Shown piece by piece: positions 8,968 through 18,115 of a DNA stretch of 64,000 nt. The DNA comes from Cyanobacteria bacterium UBA6446. Its GTDB lineage: Bacteria > Cyanobacteriota > Vampirovibrionia > Gastranaerophilales > Gastranaerophilaceae. The notes beneath the pieces were generated by a model. The model did not search any database. It worked only from the letters and a program-made list of their open reading frames with translations, and was not told the DNA's origin. Location: assembly GCA_002438405.1 (NCBI GenBank), contig DJOE01000004.1, positions 1 through 64,000 on the forward strand, given 5' to 3'. The position numbers were made by a program, and so were the translations under genes. The stretch's first letter is position 1, and every line of letters starts with the position of its first letter.

Positions 8968-9503
8968 GTCATTTTTACTAAAAGCAATTCGCAATCTTGA
9001 AACCTTTCCAAAAATTTGTTATACTCTTTAGGGAAATGAAAATTTAATGAAAGAAATTAAGAATATGCCAAAACGCAGATATAACAAGCATTTTAGGGAG
9101 AGTAGCCCGTAATAGTCTTGTAGCAAAGGTTTTAACCGATAAAAAAATAGATTTAACCGTATATTTGATAAAAAATCAAATTCTAATACTTTACACGGTT
9201 ATAAAAAAGAACATTATAACATCTCCTCGTGTTATGGATTGTTACGTCACTCTCCTTATAATGCCTCGCATAAAACGTGCCTCCGAGCCTGCCGACTAGT
9301 CCTGCAGACAGCCAATCGATTCGGCAGGCTACTCCGCACTCCGCTCGGCTTACACAATGACATGACTTTTTTACATGTCATTACGAGGAAACAAGCCGAG
9401 CAAATTTTAGAGCAGTCTATACGGAGTGACGTAGTAATCTTGAACACTGAATAAAGACATTACCCACCCTAGCGCTCAGCCATAAATGGGCGAGGAAAAA
9501 ATT
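8968..9503. other. Gene-free stretch containing a MITE-like element
   Basis: There is no supported gene. Open frames here run through an imperfect hairpin repeat and lack ribosome sites. The left part (to ~9228) is ordinary AT-rich DNA. The right part (9229-9447) is a higher-GC inverted-repeat element, and 9463-9494 carries a motif that recurs inverted near 62.2 kb. Confidence 0.7.
9229..9447. repeat. MITE-like element (copy A) with 24-bp terminal inverted repeats
   Basis: The left end (9229-9252) and the inverse of the right end (9424-9447) match at 19 of 24 positions; both begin GTGTT and end TACGTCACTC. The 219-bp interior holds a 10-bp stem AGCCTGCCGA / TCGGCAGGCT. The interior (9263-9351) recurs at 63566-63654 with about 6 differences, and the right half (9373-9447) recurs inverted at 62097-62170. 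No transposase and no clear target-site duplication are visible, so it would be non-autonomous. Confidence 0.75.
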
Positions 9504-10133
9504 TTAATCTGAATTTACAAAGGTTTCTGAATCATTTTCTATTACAATTGCAGTCAATGGAGCATTTTTATATTTGCCACAACCGGTATCTATACAAATT
9601 TTATCATCTTGTACTTGCGGTTCATCAAATTCGGTATGTCCAAAAATAATTTTATATGGGAAAGAATGCTTTTTATTATAAAATTCTGAACGAATATAAA
9701 CCATGTCTTCTTCGTTCTGTTCTTCAATTGGAATTCCGTTACGTAATCCAGCATGGACAAACAAATATTTTCCCTCTATATGATAGAATTTTAAATTCCT
9801 AAAAAATTCACCATGAATTTTCATTATATTTTCAAAACTTCCGTAACTTTTAACTGTAGAATCCCCGCCATAATTCCAAAACAAATAATTGTAATAGTCA
9901 TCAGTTTTGGCATGCATCATTGCATATTCGTGAGAACCGATTAAATAAACACAATGACATACATCACCAAGCTCAATCAATTTATCTACAACATCTCGAG
10001 ATTTCAAACCCCTGTCAATATAATCACCCATGAAGACAATTTTATCTTCTTTTTGAGGTGATATTTTATCAATAACAGCACAAAGTTTGTCATACTCGCC
10101 ATGTATATCCGATATTCCAATTAATCTTGCCAT
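9504..10133 (-). CDS. Calcineurin-like (PPP-type) metallophosphoesterase
   Basis: A cytoplasmic 209-aa phosphoesterase of the serine/threonine phosphatase / diadenosine-tetraphosphatase type. Motifs in order are SDIHG (residues ~8-12), GDYIDRG (~36-42), GSHEY (~66-70), HAGL (~128-131) and GHT (~166-168). These residues bind a two-metal centre. The third motif is normally GNHE and the Asn is a metal ligand; here it is Ser (codon TCT). That may lower or change activity. The substrate (protein, ApnA or other) cannot be decided from the sequence. It stands alone between the repeat region and a divergent small secreted protein. Confidence 0.88.
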   Translation of the reverse strand: MARLIGISDIHGEYDKLCAVIDKISPQKEDKIVFMGDYIDRGLKSRDVVDKLIELGDVCHCVYLIGSHEYAMMHAKTDDYYNYLFWNYGGDSTVKSYGSFENIMKIHGEFFRNLKFYHIEGKYLFVHAGLRNGIPIEEQNEEDMVYIRSEFYNKKHSFPYKIIFGHTEFDEPQVQDDKICIDTGCGKYKNAPLTAIVIENDSETFVNSD

Positions 10134-10178
10134 ACTTATAACGTATAATAAAAAAATTTACAATACAAATGTAAATAA

Positions 10179-10207
10179 TTGCACTTATAAAAAATTTTGG
10201 TTATAAT
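10179..10207 (+). promoter_or_regulatory. Promoter with -10 ending 7 nt before the start codon
   Basis: TTGCAC (10179-10184), exactly 17 nt, then TATAAT (10202-10207). The ATG at 10215 coincides with the expected transcription start. Confidence 0.7.
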
Positions 10208-10214
10208 CAAGTTG

Positions 10215-10598
10215 ATGAAAAATCTAATGAAACTATTCTTAATTGTATTTATGTTTTTTGCAACTCTCGGCGCAAATGCTGGAGAGCTAAATGTCAATCA
10301 TTTGACAAATCATATAAATACAATTCAAACAGAAAGTTCGCAAAAACCGTATATTGAGGGTAAGACAGCTACTCCAAAGTATTATGCTCCGGCTAATCAA
10401 AATACGGTTGCAGTATTATTTTCATCTATCAAAAATGACTCAAATACTAATTTTACAAATTATAAAAATGGTGTAAGTCCTGAAAATAACCAATTTTCAC
10501 TTCTAATTTCTTACATTTATAACAAGTCATATTTATTGACTGAAACTTTCAGGACAAAAAACTTTCCATTGACTGAAATTAACCGGAATGCTCCGTAA
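10215..10598 (+). CDS. Small secreted protein of unknown function
   Basis: A 127-aa protein beginning with a typical signal peptide (basic MKNLMK, then a hydrophobic core LFLIVFMFFATLGANA with a likely cut after ANA). The mature part is Asn/Ser/Thr-rich and has no recognised domain. I chose the ATG at 10215 because a TTG start further upstream (10197) lies inside the promoter; the ATG at 10227 is an alternative. No Shine-Dalgarno site is present and the -10 box is 7 nt upstream, so the mRNA is probably leaderless. Confidence 0.7.
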   Translation: MKNLMKLFLIVFMFFATLGANAGELNVNHLTNHINTIQTESSQKPYIEGKTATPKYYAPANQNTVAVLFSSIKNDSNTNFTNYKNGVSPENNQFSLLISYIYNKSYLLTETFRTKNFPLTEINRNAP

Positions 10599-10686
10599 TA
10601 ACTTATTATTTATATTTCTTATGTATTGATTATTTTTATAATCAATTGGTTTTGTTACGAAAAATTAAATAATAAGGAGAATTACT

Positions 10687-10833
10687 ATGTCTGAAATCGA
10701 AAACACAAACGTAGAACAAAAACTTGATAAAAAACACTTTGATGAATCAAGTGGAACCGGTGTATTAGGTTCAATAATATTTATGGGTGTTATGATTGTA
10801 TTTATGATTGTTTTGGCGAATTTTGTACACTAA
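10687..10833 (+). CDS. Small single-pass membrane protein, 48 aa
   Basis: This short frame has a strong ribosome site (AAGGAG, 7 nt before the ATG) and a terminator after it. The first ~27 residues are charged and polar (MSEIENTNVEQKLDKKHFDE and on), then one hydrophobic helix of ~18 residues (GVLGSIIFMGVMIVFMIVLA) and a 4-residue tail. No family is recognised. The arrangement suggests a cytosolic N-terminus and C-terminal membrane anchor. It is co-oriented with the secreted protein upstream (88-nt gap). Confidence 0.7.
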   Translation: MSEIENTNVEQKLDKKHFDESSGTGVLGSIIFMGVMIVFMIVLANFVH

Positions 10834-10880
10834 TAAAAACATATAAATAATTCATTCATTTTTATTTACGCCAAATTAGT

Positions 10881-10915
10881 GGGCGAAGTTTAGATATAAA
10901 CTTCGCCCATTCTTT
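10881..10915. terminator. Strong hairpin terminator, probably bidirectional
   Basis: Perfect 12-bp stem GGGCGAAGTTTA / TAAACTTCGCCC with a GATA loop and an ATTCTTT tail. It sits between the convergent 48-aa gene and the glycosyltransferase gene. Confidence 0.85.
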
Positions 10916-10930
10916 ATAATATTAAAAGAG

Positions 10931-13531
10931 TTATGCAGCTTTTTTATTATCTATTGCTGCAGCGACCTTTTGTCTTGATTGGTGCATATACATGTAAATA
11001 CCACCTGCAATAGCCAATGTTCCAACTGCAATAGCAAGAATCATTTTAACCGGTCTAGATTTAGATTGTTTTAGAACTTTTTCTAAATCTTCCTTATATT
11101 CTCCAATTACACCCATTACACGGTTCATAGGCTTTTTATTTCTAGCTTCCCATCCTTTATCTGTTTCTAAAATCGTATCTAAGTAAACCCTGTTTGCAGA
11201 TTTGCCGAAATTGTATTCGCCGTTATTGTGCCAATCCACAAGCTCTTCAATATTTTTCTTAGATTTTGCAATATATAAATCTTTATGATTAGTATATTCA
11301 TCAATCATTTGCTTGAAAATATCAGCAACTTGCGGAGCTTGGTGGTTAACACGAGCATCATCAATTTCTTTTGCAGAATTTGCCCAACTCAAACCGTAAC
11401 GTTCAGGTCTTCCCTCAACAACATCTTTAGTCAAAAATCCGTTTTTAGGATTTGTATAATCTACCGGACCACCAGTCTTAGTTGAACCATAAGGAGTTCC
11501 GGCGATTTTACATTCAATAGGTGTAATTCCGTACATTTCACGTCTTGAAGTAAATAACCCATAATGAGAACAACCTGTAAGTCTATTGGGAGTAAATCCA
11601 TCAACATACATAATATTGTTTTTATATTTGCCACCGTCTAAAGCCCAAATAGTTTCTAAATCTTTTTTAACAGCTTTGTAATCGTCTGCATCTTTATTCC
11701 AAGGACCTGCACCTAGCAAAACTTTTACTTTTTTCTTGGTATCTTCCGGAATATCTTTTCTCGTTAAGAAATCCAAATACCCCTTAGTGGTTATAGGGAA
11801 ACCTTTTTGCTCATCTGGACGACCAAAACCAAAGACTAAAATTTCACCATCTTTGATTGGAGATAAATAGCCCATTACATTGTGACCGTCTTGAATTTGA
11901 CCTTTATTAAAGAACAATTCATTCAATGCATCTTGTCCTTTTTCACCCGCTTTCCAGATTAAATCAGTTAACCAACGAGCATTTTTCTCTTTAGCGGCAA
12001 TAACTTCTTCAATATTTTGAGCCTTAAAATCATATTTGAAAGGAGTATAACCAGTTGCAGCTTCTTTTGTTAAGCCATTACCACCACGGCCAAAGTTTGC
12101 ATCTTGAACATCAAATGCCATATTTGCAGGAGTAACACCATTACCAACGGATTTTGTCTTGATTTTGGCAAAATCTTCCGTCAAGAATTTAGCTGCATCT
12201 GGAGTTTCCGGAGATTTCATTTCTTTATCAAAAGTATGAGAAACTGTACCAACAGAAATATTGTCCGGATTTACTCGAGAAGATGAAATCCCAACTTTCA
12301 AGATGTTATAAGTCCCAGCACCATCTCTAAATGGAGCTACCATAGGATCAATTACAGAGTGTGCGATAGCTCTTTCTCTTGGAGTTAAAGCTTCTGAATC
12401 AAGTCCATGTTGTTTTGCTTTTTGCAAGATATCAAAATATGGAGAATTTTTTAATGCAACGGCATCACTTTCATCTCCAACAACAGCCAAAAACTTCATC
12501 GGGTCAGAAGTCATACCTTGATAATTTCTTCCGGTATTGTGGTCAATAATATGAGCCTTAACACCATTTACCGCTGAATCACCGGCTGCAGACATATTTG
12601 CAATATGATTTCCATAAGTGTTTGCAACTCTATCGTGGCACAACACACTTGCAGGATCAAAGAAACCAAATTCTTCAGTATTCATCTGTTTATGAATAGA
12701 ATTTGCCAAGGCTTTCATACCATCAGAATTGACAATTTCTGCTTCAAAAGGAACATTTCCCCAACAATCATATGAATAAGGTTTTGAAGCTCTTGCTAAT
12801 TGAGGTGTATAAATAAAGTAGTTAGGTTGTCCTACCAATCTGTTATATGACGGATTTTTATCGGCAATTTTAAACAAACGATAAGGAATTTTATCAACTT
12901 CACCTAATTTTGAATCGGACAAATGAGAAATTTCACCCTTGACACTAGTTGGTTCAATTACACAATATCTTGACATTGCATCTGGTCCACTTCCATTTGG
13001 ACGACTTTGAATTACATAACTTATTTCATCTAAAGAAACATTATTTTTCTTGGCAACAGATTCAATATCTTCACCTAATTCTGCGCTATAAAAATATTTC
13101 GCAGGCATGGTGTCATTAGCCTTAGTTGCATTTAATTCAGAAGATGGAATTCCCTTGTGAATTAAGAATTTATAACCACCTTTTGGATTATTATATTCCC
13201 AAAAAGTCATAAAGCTTCGTGCATCTACACTTTTCTCTGCTCTTTCTCCGTTTGGCATTTTTACATTAACTTTTTCGTGCTTTCTTAAACTTGTAGGAAG
13301 TTCATAACCAACAACACCTTCACCGCCTTGAGATGCCTCCGGAAGTCCTAACCCCGAATTTTCAGGAGTAATTGAAGCAACTTGCCACATATTTTTTCCT
13401 GTAAAAGACAATCGAACAAAATTTGACCTTGACATTGATTGAACTTGATTTGATGAATTAACCCCACTAGAATGATATCCACGTTTTGCACCCCTTGCAA
13501 TAGGATAATTTTGAACTAAATCTACACGCAT
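10931..13531 (-). CDS. GT-B glycosyltransferase, starch/glycogen-synthase-like, with C-terminal membrane anchor
   Basis: An 866-aa protein. Residues ~270-730 follow the GT5 (starch/glycogen synthase) layout: CHDRVANTY and KAHIIDHNTG, NILKVGISSSRVNPDNISVG, NGVTPANMAFD, FGFGRPDEQKGF, and near residue 650 the E-X7-E segment SRREMYGITPIEC, followed by TPYGSTKTGGPVD in the nucleotide-sugar site. The first ~45 residues are polar and contain SFTGK (residues 42-46), a motif shared with unrelated proteins here. Residues ~830-850 form one transmembrane helix followed by a short basic tail, unusual for glycogen synthases. The likely role is sugar transfer from an NDP-sugar at the membrane; acceptor and product are unknown. 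Start supported by AGGTAGGA 5 nt upstream. A GlgA-type enzyme with extra domains is the alternative. Confidence 0.75.
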   Translation of the reverse strand: MRVDLVQNYPIARGAKRGYHSSGVNSSNQVQSMSRSNFVRLSFTGKNMWQVASITPENSGLGLPEASQGGEGVVGYELPTSLRKHEKVNVKMPNGERAEKSVDARSFMTFWEYNNPKGGYKFLIHKGIPSSELNATKANDTMPAKYFYSAELGEDIESVAKKNNVSLDEISYVIQSRPNGSGPDAMSRYCVIEPTSVKGEISHLSDSKLGEVDKIPYRLFKIADKNPSYNRLVGQPNYFIYTPQLARASKPYSYDCWGNVPFEAEIVNSDGMKALANSIHKQMNTEEFGFFDPASVLCHDRVANTYGNHIANMSAAGDSAVNGVKAHIIDHNTGRNYQGMTSDPMKFLAVVGDESDAVALKNSPYFDILQKAKQHGLDSEALTPRERAIAHSVIDPMVAPFRDGAGTYNILKVGISSSRVNPDNISVGTVSHTFDKEMKSPETPDAAKFLTEDFAKIKTKSVGNGVTPANMAFDVQDANFGRGGNGLTKEAATGYTPFKYDFKAQNIEEVIAAKEKNARWLTDLIWKAGEKGQDALNELFFNKGQIQDGHNVMGYLSPIKDGEILVFGFGRPDEQKGFPITTKGYLDFLTRKDIPEDTKKKVKVLLGAGPWNKDADDYKAVKKDLETIWALDGGKYKNNIMYVDGFTPNRLTGCSHYGLFTSRREMYGITPIECKIAGTPYGSTKTGGPVDYTNPKNGFLTKDVVEGRPERYGLSWANSAKEIDDARVNHQAPQVADIFKQMIDEYTNHKDLYIAKSKKNIEELVDWHNNGEYNFGKSANRVYLDTILETDKGWEARNKKPMNRVMGVIGEYKEDLEKVLKQSKSRPVKMILAIAVGTLAIAGGIYMYMHQSRQKVAAAIDNKKAA

Positions 13532-13632
13532 AATTTCCTACCTTTATTTAATTAATATAAACATGCCCTATTTTTAATAATAAAAACGATAAAAATAAAA
13601 TTTAATACTTGATACAGAAAATATTAAGAATT

Positions 13633-13665
13633 ATTACGGGAACAGAATAAATCCATTCCCGTAAT
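13633..13665 (-). terminator. Hairpin after clpC
   Basis: 10-bp stem ATTACGGGAA / TTCCCGTAAT with a 13-nt loop just past the clpC stop. The downstream T-run is weak. Confidence 0.6.
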
Positions 13666-13673
13666 TAACTTAT

Positions 13674-16184
13674 CTAATTTGCAGCAGGTTCTTCAACCTG
13701 ATCAGCTTTTTTAGTTTTCTTTGGCTTAGTAGCTTTTTCAAAGGAAATTTTACCATCTACAAGAGTGACTTTAATAGTATCACCTTTTGTATATTTACCT
13801 GATAGAATTTCTTCTGCCAAACTATCTTCCATTTTTCTTTGGATTAAACGTCTTAATGGTCTTGCACCATAAGCTTCAGAATAACCACATTCAGCCAAAT
13901 GATCTTTAACTTCATCAGATACTTCAATGTTAAGTTCTTTTTCAGCTAAACGTTTGAACAAGTCTTTCAACATCAAATCAACAATTTGTCTGATTTCTTC
14001 TTTTGACAAGTGAGAGAATACAATTGTTTCATCGATTCTGTTCAAGAATTCCGGTCTGAATGCCTTCTTCATCTCTTCAGAAACAGTTTCTTTAAGTTTT
14101 TCGTACTTGCTCTTAGATTCATCTTCTGCTGTTGTAAATCCAAGTTTTGAAGTATTTGTAATCATACTTGCACCAACATTAGATGTCATAATAATAACAG
14201 TATTCTTAAAGCTGATATGACGGCCTTTTGAATCAGTTAATCTACCATCATCTAAGATTTGTAACATGATATTGAATACATCTGGGTGAGCTTTCTCAAT
14301 TTCATCAAAAAGAACAACAGAATAAGGTTTCTTTCTAACAAGTTCTGACAAATGTCCACCATCATCATATCCAACATATCCAGGAGGTGAACCGATAAGT
14401 TTTGCAGTTGAATGTTTTTCCATAAATTCTGACATATCAACTCTTATCATATTATCTTCAGAACCAAACATTGCTTCAGCTAAAGCTTTTGCAAGTTCAG
14501 TTTTACCAACACCGGTTGGACCACAGAAGATGAAACTACCGATTGGTCTATTTGGAGCTTTCAAACCAACTCTTGCACGTCTAATTGCTTTAGAAATAGC
14601 AACAATAGCATCATTTTGACCAATTACACGTTTGTGTAAAGTCTCTTCCAATTTAAGAAGTCTTTCACTTTCGCCCTCTGTCAACTTAGTAACAGGAACA
14701 CCTGTCATCATTGCAACTACTTCTGCAACATTTTCAGCTGTAACAGTTGGCTTATTAGCTTCGTGTTCATCTCTCCATTTTGCTGAAACTTCTCTGATTT
14801 TATCTCTCAAATCAGCTTCATCATCTCTTAATTGAGATGCGGTTTCAAATTCTTGATTTCTAATTGCATCTTCTTTTTCTTTAATTAAAGATTTCAATTG
14901 TTTTTCAAGTTCTTTGGCTTCCGGACATAAATTGGAAGCTTTCAATCTAACTTTTGAACTTGCTTCATCGATTACGTCAATTGCTTTATCTGGTAAAAAT
15001 CTATCATTAATATATTTGCTAGACATTTTAACAGCAGCAACTATTGCATCATCTGAAATAATCAACTTATGGTGTTCTTCATATTTTGGTTTCAAACCTT
15101 TGATAATTTCGATTGATTCTTCAATTGATGGTTCATCAATCATTACAGGTTGGAAACGTCTTTCTAATGCAGGGTCTTTTTCAATATATTTTCTATATTC
15201 ATCAGATGTTGTAGCACCAATAACTTGAATTTCGCCTCTAGATAAAGCAGGTTTCAAAATATTAGCAGCATCAATAGCACCTTCTGCAGCACCCGCACCA
15301 ATCAATGTATGCATTTCGTCAATTACAAGAATAATATTTCCGGCTTGACGAATTTCGTCCATGATTTTTTTCAATCTTTCTTCAAATTCACCACGGTATT
15401 TAGTACCGGCAACTAAAAGCCCCATATCTAATTGAATAACTTTTTTGCCGTCCAAAATATCTGGAACTTCAGCATTAACAATTCTAATTGCAAGACCCTC
15501 TGCTACTGCAGTTTTACCAACCCCAGGTTCTCCCAAAAGAACAGGGTTATTTTTTGTACGTCTTGCAAGAATTTGAATAACACGCTCAATTTCTTTTTCT
15601 CTACCGACAACAGGATCTAAACGCAACTCTTGAGCAGCAAGAGTTAAATCTCTACCAAATTCATCTAAGCTTGGAGTTTTTGTTTTTCCACCTGTTGAAG
15701 ATGATGATGTTGAAGATGAACTACTACCACCTGCAGTTGCTTGTGGCTTTGATTCACCTAACATTTTAATTACATTACTTCTTACTTTATTAAGGTCAAC
15801 ACCCAAATTTTCAAGAACTCTAGCTGCAACGCCTTCACCCTCACGGATTAAACCCAACAAAAGGTGTTCTGTTCCTATATAGTTATGACCTAATTGTCTT
15901 GCTTCGTCCCAAGATAATTCAAGAACTCGTTTTGCACGAGGAGTGAAAGGAATTTCTACTGCAACAAACCCAGATCCTCGACCGATAATCTTTTCAACTT
16001 CGGCCCTAGCATCTTTTAGGTTTACTCCCATAGATTTAAGAGTTTTTGCAGCAACTCCGGTACCTTCACCAATTAAGCCAAGTAAAACTTGTTCTGTTCC
16101 AACAAAGTTATGACCTAATCTTCGAGCTTCTTCTTGAGCAAGCATAATTACTTTTATTGCTTTTTCTGTAAAACGTTCGAACAT
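13674..16184 (-). CDS. clpC: ATP-dependent Clp protease ATP-binding subunit ClpC
   Basis: A hexameric AAA+ unfoldase that feeds substrates to ClpP. The 836-aa protein has two N-terminal Clp repeats (FTEKAIKVIMLAQEEARRLG and FTPRAKRVLELSWDEARQLG), a Ser-rich linker (~155-170), AAA1 with GEPGVGKTA and VIDEMHTLIGAG, a UVR segment (~430-465, LIKEKEDAIRNQEFETASQLR) typical of ClpC rather than ClpA/ClpB, AAA2 with GPTGVGKTELAKALAEAMFG and VVLFDEIEKAHPDV, and a C-terminal sensor domain (YGARPLRRLIQRKMEDSLAE). ClpC is the form found in Cyanobacteria and Firmicutes. It is monocistronic with no clp partner beside it. Confidence 0.97.
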   Translation of the reverse strand: MFERFTEKAIKVIMLAQEEARRLGHNFVGTEQVLLGLIGEGTGVAAKTLKSMGVNLKDARAEVEKIIGRGSGFVAVEIPFTPRAKRVLELSWDEARQLGHNYIGTEHLLLGLIREGEGVAARVLENLGVDLNKVRSNVIKMLGESKPQATAGGSSSSSTSSSSTGGKTKTPSLDEFGRDLTLAAQELRLDPVVGREKEIERVIQILARRTKNNPVLLGEPGVGKTAVAEGLAIRIVNAEVPDILDGKKVIQLDMGLLVAGTKYRGEFEERLKKIMDEIRQAGNIILVIDEMHTLIGAGAAEGAIDAANILKPALSRGEIQVIGATTSDEYRKYIEKDPALERRFQPVMIDEPSIEESIEIIKGLKPKYEEHHKLIISDDAIVAAVKMSSKYINDRFLPDKAIDVIDEASSKVRLKASNLCPEAKELEKQLKSLIKEKEDAIRNQEFETASQLRDDEADLRDKIREVSAKWRDEHEANKPTVTAENVAEVVAMMTGVPVTKLTEGESERLLKLEETLHKRVIGQNDAIVAISKAIRRARVGLKAPNRPIGSFIFCGPTGVGKTELAKALAEAMFGSEDNMIRVDMSEFMEKHSTAKLIGSPPGYVGYDDGGHLSELVRKKPYSVVLFDEIEKAHPDVFNIMLQILDDGRLTDSKGRHISFKNTVIIMTSNVGASMITNTSKLGFTTAEDESKSKYEKLKETVSEEMKKAFRPEFLNRIDETIVFSHLSKEEIRQIVDLMLKDLFKRLAEKELNIEVSDEVKDHLAECGYSEAYGARPLRRLIQRKMEDSLAEEILSGKYTKGDTIKVTLVDGKISFEKATKPKKTKKADQVEEPAAN

Positions 16185-16301
16185 TTTTTACTCCTATCTC
16201 TTCTTATAGAAAGATTATATACAAAAAACGAAAAAGTTTCAAGATGCTTAACAAAGAGAACTTCTAAGAAAAGAAAGAATAAATAAAAAATGGAATTATT
16301 T

Positions 16302-16628
16302 TTATTTCAAACCCAAATCACGTAAAAAGCGTTCATTATCAGACAAATCAAAAATAGCGTCTTCTGAAAATGGATCAACAACACCTTTGCTAAACAATTT
16401 GTCAACAATAGCCTCATGAGATTTATTTTCGGGGTTAGAAAGCGCAAGTTGTGTAAAATTGTTTATATCCGTTTTTCTTTCATACAAATTAAGGGCATGC
16501 TTAGATAAACTTTTTAGAAAAGTTTTTTTAGCTTGTTCTTGCATTGCTTCCATTGGCGAACTCATTGGGAAACAAGAATTTGAGTCATTTTCAGCCTTCA
16601 ATTGTTTCGCTAATTTTTTGAACATCAC
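16302..16628 (-). CDS. Hypothetical protein, 108 aa
   Basis: No family is recognised. It is a soluble, helix-rich protein with a basic amphipathic N-terminus (FKKLAKQLKAE) and an acidic C-terminal third ending NERFLRDLGLK. An AGGGAGA ribosome site lies 5 nt before the ATG (the next codon is also ATG). It lies between clpC and the divergent serS gene, 117 nt upstream of clpC on the same strand, so it may be transcribed into clpC. Confidence 0.65.
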   Translation of the reverse strand: MMFKKLAKQLKAENDSNSCFPMSSPMEAMQEQAKKTFLKSLSKHALNLYERKTDINNFTQLALSNPENKSHEAIVDKLFSKGVVDPFSEDAIFDLSDNERFLRDLGLK

Positions 16629-16712
16629 ATCTCCCTTTGTTAATGATATTATACATTATTTTCAAATTATTGCAAATTTTCACCCTGCAATAGGCTAATT
16701 TTATACACAAAC

Positions 16713-16741
16713 TTGATAAAAAAATGTCTTTAAATTAGAAT
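16713..16741 (+). promoter_or_regulatory. Promoter of serS
   Basis: TTGATA (16713-16718), 17-nt spacer, TAGAAT (16736-16741), giving a ~29-nt leader that ends in AGAGGGAAAA before the ATG. Confidence 0.7.
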
Positions 16742-16776
16742 AAATATACTGATTAGGAAAAAGAAAAGAGGGAAAA

Positions 16777-18042
16777 ATGCTTGATATTAAATTAATTAGA
16801 GAAAATCCTGATAAAATTAATGAACTTTTGAAAAGAAGAAATCCTGCTTTATCTATTGATGAAGTTCTTGTTATAGATGAAGAAAGAAGAAAAATTCAAA
16901 CAAAAGCTGATGAATTAAGAGCTAGAAGAAAATCTGAATCTCAAAAAATCGGACAAATGAAAAAGAACGGTGAAAATACCGATGAAATTCAAGAAGATGT
17001 TCGTGTTTTGGGTGATGAAATAAAAGATTTAGAAGAAAAACAAACTGAATTAGATGCAAAACAAAGAAATATTTTACTTCACATTCCAAATATTCCAGAT
17101 GAAACAACTCCAATCGGAGCATCTGACGCTGACAACGTTGAAGTTTACAAATGGGGCGAACCAAGAAAATTCGATTTTGAATTCAAAGCTCACTGGGATT
17201 TGTGCGAAGAAAAAAATCTTGTAGATTTTGAGCGTGGTGTTAAGTTATCTCAAAGCAGATTTACATTGTACAGAGGTAAAGGTTCAAGATTAGAAAGAGC
17301 TATTATCAATTTCTTCCTTGATTACCACACTGAACAACAAGGCTACGAAGAAATTCTTCCTCCATTTATGGCAAATTCTGCAACTATGACAGGTACAGGT
17401 CAATTGCCAAAATTTGCAGAAGATATGTACAAATGCGAAAACGAAGATTTATATCTTATTCCGACAGCAGAAGTTCCTGTTACAAATATCTATTCCGGTG
17501 AAATTTTATCGGAAGATGATTTACCAAAATACATGACAGCTTATACTCCATGTTTTAGACGTGAAGCAGGTTCTGCTGGTAAAGATACAAGAGGTTTAAT
17601 CAGAGTTCACCAATTCAACAAAGTTGAACTTGTAAAACTTTGTACTCCGGAATCAAGCAAAGACGAACACGAAAAACTTACAGAAGATGCTGAAAAAATG
17701 TTGCAACTTCTTGAACTTCCTTATAGACGTGAAGCGTTATCAACAGGTGATATCGGATTCTCAGCTAACAAATGTTGGGATTTAGAAGTTTGGATGCCAT
17801 CATACAATGCTTACAAAGAAATCTCTAGTTGTTCAAACTACGGAGATTACCAAGCAAGAAGAGCAAATATCCGATACAAAGAAAAAGCTACTGGTAAAAC
17901 AAGATTTGTTCACACAATCAATGGTTCAGGTCTTGCAGTTGGCAGAACATTTGCTGCAATTGTTGAAAATTATCAACAAGCAGACGGAACAATTATCATT
18001 CCAGAAGTATTAAGAAAATACACTGGATTTGATAAAATCTAA
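16777..18042 (+). CDS. serS: Seryl-tRNA synthetase
   Basis: A class II synthetase that charges tRNA-Ser (and tRNA-Sec where present) in the cytoplasm. The 421-aa length is standard. The N-terminal ~100 residues form the long antiparallel coiled coil that grips the tRNA long arm. Motif 2 is FRREAGSAGKDTRGLIRVHQ and motif 3 is NGSGLAVGRTFAAIVENYQ; the serine-binding TAEVP and ISSCSN segments are present. It has a promoter, a ribosome site and a terminator of its own. Confidence 0.97.
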   Translation: MLDIKLIRENPDKINELLKRRNPALSIDEVLVIDEERRKIQTKADELRARRKSESQKIGQMKKNGENTDEIQEDVRVLGDEIKDLEEKQTELDAKQRNILLHIPNIPDETTPIGASDADNVEVYKWGEPRKFDFEFKAHWDLCEEKNLVDFERGVKLSQSRFTLYRGKGSRLERAIINFFLDYHTEQQGYEEILPPFMANSATMTGTGQLPKFAEDMYKCENEDLYLIPTAEVPVTNIYSGEILSEDDLPKYMTAYTPCFRREAGSAGKDTRGLIRVHQFNKVELVKLCTPESSKDEHEKLTEDAEKMLQLLELPYRREALSTGDIGFSANKCWDLEVWMPSYNAYKEISSCSNYGDYQARRANIRYKEKATGKTRFVHTINGSGLAVGRTFAAIVENYQQADGTIIIPEVLRKYTGFDKI

Positions 18043-18060
18043 TAAAAAACTAACTATAAA

Positions 18061-18098
18061 AATAACCCAAGCAACATTGCTCGGGTTATTTTTTTTTT
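18061..18098 (+). terminator. Terminator after serS
   Basis: AATAACCC pairs with GGGTTATT around an inner AGCAA/TTGCT stem, followed by nine T residues. Confidence 0.9.
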
Positions 18099-18115
18099 GA
18101 ATATTAAAATTATAA

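Noticed and set aside
8817..9011. 64-aa frame on the minus strand across tRNA-Lys
   Set aside because: It is the antisense of the tRNA (the peptide AIRTRDLSLKRGVLYLLSY is a well-known false protein made this way).
9239..9454. Overlapping frames on both strands (71 and 63 aa)
   Set aside because: They lie wholly within the MITE-like repeat, have no ribosome site and are explained by its high GC hairpins.
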